From: Inia geoffrensis
Taxonomy: Eukaryota; Chordata; Mammalia; Artiodactyla; Iniidae
Direction of reading: 5' to 3'
Assembly: GCA_036417435.1 (NCBI GenBank)
Contig: CM070905.1
Span: 18,081,592 to 18,145,591, forward strand
DNA: 64,000 bases
Part shown: in pieces, positions 59,595 to 64,000 of the stretch
Layout of the letters: every line of letters starts with the position of its first letter
How positions within the stretch are numbered: the first letter of the stretch is position 1
The notes under the pieces: model-generated
What the model was told of the DNA's origin: nothing
Seen by the model: only the letters and a program-made list of their open reading frames with translations
Database searches by the model: none
Program-made: the position numbers and the translations under genes

Positions 59595-59690
59595 ATAAAA
59601 CTGTAAACTCTGAGAGGACAGGAACTGTATTTTGTAACTGTTTGCATCCCCCATACTTAATCATTGAAGATACTTAAAGGCAAAAATAAT
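59595..59690 (+). mobile_element. Possible LINE-2 3' end
   Basis: 'GTAAACTCTGAGAGGACAGGAAC' and 'GTTTGCATCCCCCATACTTAAT' resemble a short L2 3' end. Confidence 0.4.
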
Positions 59691-59839
59691 TTCATTAGTA
59701 TATTACTTGTATATCTAACAATTTTACCTGGTTAGTTGTGACTTTTTTTTACCAGGTACTTCCTATTCTTTACCAAGTACTTCCTATTCTATCAGCATTA
59801 TGCACTTATTGTGTGTGTATATGTGTTTGTGTGTGTAGT

Positions 59840-59985
59840 TATAAACAGTGAACTAGGAAATGAATGTTGTAAAACCTTGAGACCCATTGAATCTAGGTGA
59901 TGGGTATATGATAGTTAATGTAGAACTGTACTATGCTCTGTACTTAAGTGTATGTTTAAAATTTTTCATAAAAAAATTAAAAAAT
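59840..59985 (+). mobile_element. Ancient L1-like 3' end
   Basis: 'CTAGGTGATGGGTATATG', 'TGTATGTTTAAAATTTTTCATAA' resemble 15560-15795. Confidence 0.5.
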
Positions 59986-60072
59986 ATATATCCTTGGATT
60001 GCAGGCATGTTCCCAAGCACGTTTTACAGAACACTCATCTGAAGAACTACTCCATTAAAAAGTTTCAGAAGC

Positions 60073-60075
<3 letters not shown>

Positions 60076-60108
<33 letters not shown>
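60076..60108. repeat. (GT)n microsatellite
   Basis: About 16 uninterrupted GT dinucleotides in an AGBL3 intron. Confidence 0.95.
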
Positions 60109-60350
60109 ACAATTCATATTGGCATACTGAAAATGTACATTACAGAAACCTGTTTAACTTTAATTCATAGTTCTCAAAATTGTTTGAATCCAGAACCTTC
60201 CATACCTACCCCCTTAAAATAATCTCTAAGTAGCATCTATACTTCAAGGAATTATAGTTCAGTAATGGATACTAAAACTAATGTATCTAATACAGGAAAT
60301 AATAAATGGTTGATAGTCTGCCTCCTCAAATAAAAATAATTAAAACCTAC

Positions 60351-60477
60351 ACTTTGACTACCATCTGTAGATTACCACTCTCAAACATCAAAGTATCATC
60401 ACACTTATTCACAGGCTGCTTCAAGGGTGTTTGGTTGCCCCCAACTTGGGAATACACAAAACAAGGCTCTTTGTAGG
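60351..60477 (-). pseudogene. AGBL3: AGBL3 exon
   Basis: 127 bp, acceptor TCTCATCAG, donor GT|GTAGGT. It reads AYKEPCFVYSQVGGNQTPLK and ends in SGNLQMVVKV. Compared with the family as I remember it, about four residues appear to be missing before SGNLQ (in frame, between short FE repeats). The reading frame is open. Confidence 0.9.
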
Positions 60478-60884
60478 CTGATGAGAAACCATAAAGCTAT
60501 CAAGCCATAGCTAAAGTATATAGGCTATTCTGCACAGAGTTTGGAACTACAGTATAACTGAAGTGTCACTAAGGATTATAAGTTTTAACATAATTTGACA
60601 CTAGCATATAGGTTTATGTTGAAATAAGTAAGTCTAAGTATTTAGAAAAGCAATGCCTGAAATAAATTCATATATTTCTCACAGTAAAAATACTTACTCT
60701 ACTTCTGGTTATAATGAAGTAATTGGTCCTGAAGTCATCTTTTCACTGTATATGACTATAAAACGGGACAAAAAATATGAACTAACCGTTTTCATGCATT
60801 TGGACAACACAAATACCAGAACTACATATGGTTCTCGAAAGAAGGTAAATACATGAAATAAGCCCATGTTTAATTCTTGTTTTC

Positions 60885-62230
60885 TTCCTGGGGGTACTTT
60901 TTACCTCTTAGGAAGATGGCACGTAAGGATAGCATAACAGTCATGTTGAGCTGAGGAGGTGAGGTTGTTGCCTGGGGCTGCTGAAATTGGTACCCTGGGT
61001 ACCAGAGAGAAGAACGCTACGTAGAGGGAGGGCTTCAATAGTCTACATGGCGGTTCCCCAGTCCTTGGCTGAAGGCTTGGCTCTACAAGCACAGAATAAG
61101 ACTAGGGAAGGTAGGACAGAGTGCTACTGTGGGACTGAGATACCAGAGGATAAACATTCTAGGATATATTGAAATTCAACCTATCCAGAATACAAGGACT
61201 TCACTGAGCACCTCAGGCATTCAATCGTGACTCTAGAAAGGTTGTATATTAGGCATAAGAACCACATTCAGGAGTAAGGGCCATGACCTAGGACTAAGGA
61301 CAAAATGAAAACAGACCTGCTTTTATTAAAAAAATAAACCAATTCCAAAGGAAGCAAAATGATTTGCCAGCAATTTAGCTGCCTACCAGAAAAAAATTCA
61401 GCATAATTTTTAAAAAGAACATAATACAAACTCCTACAACATTTCTTTCACAATTTCCCACATATGATAAAAAAAAATTATGAAGCACACAGAGAAGGAA
61501 ATGTGATCCAATAAATATTTAACAGACCCAAAGATAACTCTGATGGTACAATTAACAGAGAAGAACTTTGAATATATGTTATAATACTTAAAGGAAAAGA
61601 TAGAGATAGTGAATAAACAGATCAAGTAATTCAAAAAAAGAAGAAATGTTAACTATAAAAAGAATGAAATTAAAATTCTAGAAATAAAAAGTACAATAAT
61701 GGAAATGAAAGATTTACCAGATGGGCTTAAGAGAAACTGAATATTGCAAAGGAAAGACTCAGTGAACTTAAAAACAAATGAATACAATTATCCAAACCCA
61801 AGGCCAGAGGAGAAAAAAAGAACAAAGACCCAGTGACATGTGGGAGATAGCTAGAAATCTACCATATGGAATTGGAGTTGGAATTCCAAAGGACAGAAGA
61901 GAAAGAATATTATGGAGAAAATATGTGAAGAAATAATGGCTGAAAATTTCTCAAATTTGGAAAAAAACAAAGAACCCTATTAAATTATGGATCTAAGAGG
62001 TTCAGCAAACTCCAAGCCAGATAAATATAAAGATAACCAAATCTAGGCAGGTCACAGTCAAATCGCTGAAAACAGCCAAACAGAAAAAGACACATCACAT
62101 ATAAGGAACAATGACATAAATTATGGCTGACTTTTTACTAAAGAGAACAGATGTCATGAGACAATGGAACAGTATCTTTAAAGAAAGAAAAATATTTAAA
62201 AGAAAAAAATGTAAACCCAGAATTCTATAT
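60885..62230 (+). mobile_element. HAL1 / ancient L1 fragment in AGBL3 intron
   Basis: The right half contains blocks typical of HAL1 or ancient L1 (AGTACAATAATGGAAATGAAAG, GAGAAAATATGTGAAGAAATAATGGC, GGATCTAAGAGGTTCAGCAA). 60885-61380 is less certain. Confidence 0.55.
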
Positions 62231-62234
62231 ACTC

Positions 62235-62475
62235 AGTTTGTTTGGGGACTTCCTTCTCCTACATCTACAGGTTTGGAAACCACCCTGTTCTCTTGCCCCT
62301 TCAGGCCTAGGAGGAATAATGGTTCTGCTCTATTGACAATTCTATGTTGCTTCACCATCCCTTATTAGTCTCCCTTAATTCTGTCCACCCTTTCGTAAGT
62401 TATCCTTTCATTAAAGTTTCTTAAATTACTCTATGTAAGCCATCCACTTCCTGACAAGACCTTGACCGACTTACC
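62235..62475 (+). mobile_element. Possible LTR remnant
   Basis: 'CTTGCCCCTTCAGGCCTAGGAGG', 'TTGCTTCACCATCCCTTATTAG', 'TTCATTAAAGTTTCTTAAATTACTC' and 'CTGACAAGACCTTGACCGAC' resemble the end of a mammalian LTR. Family uncertain. Confidence 0.4.
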
Positions 62476-62731
62476 TCAACTACTTTAATTTCATATTAGA
62501 TCTCATTTATGTGTGAAAGTTATGAGGTACATTAGCTGTGTAAATATTTGAAATCAAATATAAAAAATCAGAGGTGCTTTTCTCACCCCAGTTGCTTAAA
62601 AATGCATGAGTATATGATTTCTCTAATTGCCTACTGTATAAGAAGGAATTCCCGTGAATTTCTCTGTTTTGCCAGCTCTTTAAATAAAATACATTTGCTT
62701 CCTGGAAGTCATCCTTAATATAAAGTCTAAG

Positions 62732-62815
62732 ATATTAGGTTGGCCAAAAAGTTCATTCCAGTTTTTCCATAAGATGTGATGGTGAAACTGTACAGGAGTC
62801 CCATACTTCCTTACA
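62732..62815 (+). mobile_element. Mariner terminal fragment
   Basis: TTAGGTTGGCCAAAAAGTTC and TTTTTCCATAAGATGTGATGG match the 5' end of mariner elements common in cetartiodactyls. Confidence 0.7.
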
Positions 62816-63418
62816 TTGGTGCTTCAGGAGCAGCGCAGTTCAGAATATAGGTTGAGACTTCTATGTTTGATTATTAGCATACTCTATCATGAAGCAGAGA
62901 TTCTGCATTACTAGAGCTCTCAAGGTGCAATTATTAATCCTGAGTGTTAAGAACACTTTCCTGAGATGTAATCTTAGATGTTATTTGCAATGTGGGATAT
63001 TTTCCTCTTTTCAAGAATGCAGTTCCAAGAAATGCATCAAACTGGCATAATATGAAAATAAATCACCTGAAAGACTGCATGAAAATGACCTACAGATGGA
63101 AAGGGAATGATAGTTGCAGAGCACTCCGCTGGATTTATCTTTGAAAACTGATGCGAAGCTTAATTCCATCGCAATAAGACTCTTCATTCTCATGGTCAAC
63201 ATGATGGTTTATCTTTAAGTGTGCATAAGCTGCAATATGCACCTTCAAGAACATAATTAGCACTGAATCAATATTTGGATTAATATGTAACCAGACATGT
63301 TTGTGGAGTCAGGGACTTCCTATTAATTTACAATTTCCACAATAAACAGCAGAACAAATATAACTAGAGATTAGCCCAGGTACCAAGTTATTTTTTATAA
63401 CATGTCTCATGTACCCAC
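62816..63418. other. AGBL3 intron, no repeat recognised
   Basis: Nothing supported. Confidence 0.4.
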
Positions 63419-63526
63419 CATCTTCAGCTAGGTAAACTACAGGATCCTCCTTGGAGCTTGGATAAAGGGGTTCTATTTCCAGGCCTGTTGGGATGTACAT
63501 TCGCTCAGGATTAGAAGGGGTCCAAT
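63419..63526 (-). pseudogene. AGBL3: AGBL3 exon (N-terminal region)
   Basis: The exon (108 bp) follows acceptor TTTTTCTCCAG and precedes donor G|GTGGGT. It reads WTPSNPERMYIPTGLEIEPL then YPSSKEDPVVYLAED, typical of the N-terminal region before the carboxypeptidase domain of AGBL3. The frame is open. Only 23 bp of intron separate its acceptor from the 5' end of a young antisense L1. Confidence 0.9.
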
Positions 63527-63549
63527 CTGGAGAAAAAGAGAAAACAGAG

Positions 63550-64000
63550 GGACCTTCAAGATGGCGGAGGAGTAAGATGTAGAGATCATCTTCCTCCCCA
63601 CAAATAAATCTACATGTGGAACAACTCCTACAGAACACCTACTGAATGCTGGCAGAAGACCTCAGACTTCCGAAAAGGCAAGAAACTCCCCAGGTACCTG
63701 AGTAGGGCAAAAGAAAAAAGAAAAAAGAGAGACGAAAAATAGGGACGGGACCTGCACCTCTGGGAGGGAGCTGTGAAGGAGGAAAGGTTTCCACACACTA
63801 GGAAGCCCCTTAACTGGCGGGGATGGGGTGGAGGAGTGGAAGCTTCAGAGCCACGAAGGAGAGCGCAGCGACAGGGGTGCAGAGGGCAAAGTGGAGAGAC
63901 TCCCGCACAGAGGATTGGTGCCGACCAGCACTCACCAGCCTGAGAGGCTTGTCTGCTCATCCGCCAGGGCGGGTGGGGGCTCGGAGCTGAGGCTCGGGCT
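63550..64000 (+). mobile_element. Young LINE-1 5' end, runs off right edge
   Basis: Starts GGACCTTCAAGATGGCGGAG, then the 5' UTR (CCAGCACTCACCAGCCTG..., GGCTTGTCTGCTCATCCGCC). It is the mirror image of 4662-4200 and very similar to it. It lies antisense to AGBL3, immediately beside the exon at 63526. Confidence 0.88.

Larger units (their letters stand above)
50878..63526 (-). pseudogene. AGBL3: AGBL3 (cytosolic carboxypeptidase 3), eroded; eight exons seen
   Basis: Eight minus-strand exons in order (63419-63526, 60351-60477, 58084-58860, 54336-54498, 53070-53196, 51980-52080, 51664-51776, 50878-50939) rebuild the middle of AGBL3. This is an M14-family metallocarboxypeptidase that removes glutamates from tubulin and other proteins in the cytosol and at cilia and basal bodies. 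Paralogue choice rests on blocks such as KRGTHFNTKDLESMGYHF and SLLDYCDPDRTK, which fit AGBL3 better than AGBL2 (from memory of the family). Intron phases all agree. The locus looks inactive: frameshifts near 58581 and 58315, stops at 58164-58166, 54375-54377 and 53128-53130, and a lost acceptor at 52081-52082. The 5' exons lie to the right of the window. 3' exons were not found below 50878. Sequencing or assembly error could explain one lesion but hardly all. Confidence 0.93.

Noticed and set aside
1..64000. CRISPR arrays, operons, phage or bacterial systems
   Set aside because: No regularly spaced direct repeats. Repeat content and splice structure are mammalian.

Overview
This is a mammalian nuclear window, almost certainly from a cetacean (whale, dolphin or porpoise). 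The diagnostic signal is a set of about eleven tRNA-derived CHR-type SINEs, recognised by a head starting GGCTTCCCTGGTGGC, a B-box-like GGTTCGTGCC and an A-rich tail. Most are the long CHR-2 form typical of cetaceans and hippos, several have clean target-site duplications, and no ruminant BovB was seen. The rest is LINE-1 of several ages, L2, MIR, HAL1, MaLR-type LTRs and DNA-transposon relics. There are no operons, CRISPR arrays or bacterial features.

Layout. 1-10.4 kb: a young minus-strand L1 with its 5' end at about 4662 (it leaves the window on the left), inserted in older minus-strand L1 debris that also carries three SINEs. 10.4-20.9 kb: low-copy sequence with L1, L2 and MIR remnants. 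20.9-22.95 kb: a decayed hAT-type transposase-like coding sequence on the minus strand, split by a SINE. 23-26.4 kb: nested L1s, one with a perfect 56-bp tandem duplication. 26.4-34.5 kb: mostly unassigned sequence with L2, MER5-like and MER2-like relics. 34.5-37.8 kb: the 5' half of another minus-strand L1. 38.9-44.3 kb: an old plus-strand L1. 44.3-50.35 kb: LTR and L2 debris, including a MaLR provirus invaded by an L1 that itself holds two SINEs.

50.9-63.5 kb: the only host gene. Eight exons on the minus strand belong to AGBL3 (cytosolic carboxypeptidase 3, a tubulin and protein deglutamylase of the M14 family). The splice framework and several active-site motifs are still readable, but the gene looks dead. 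It has two frameshifts, three in-frame nonsense codons, a conserved arginine changed to leucine in the NRN motif and a splice acceptor changed from AG to GG. Its 5' exons lie beyond the right edge and the 3' exons were not found. A young plus-strand L1 starts only 23 bp upstream (in gene sense) of one AGBL3 exon and runs off the right edge.

No evidence of a previously undescribed biological system was found. The decaying AGBL3 locus is the most informative content.
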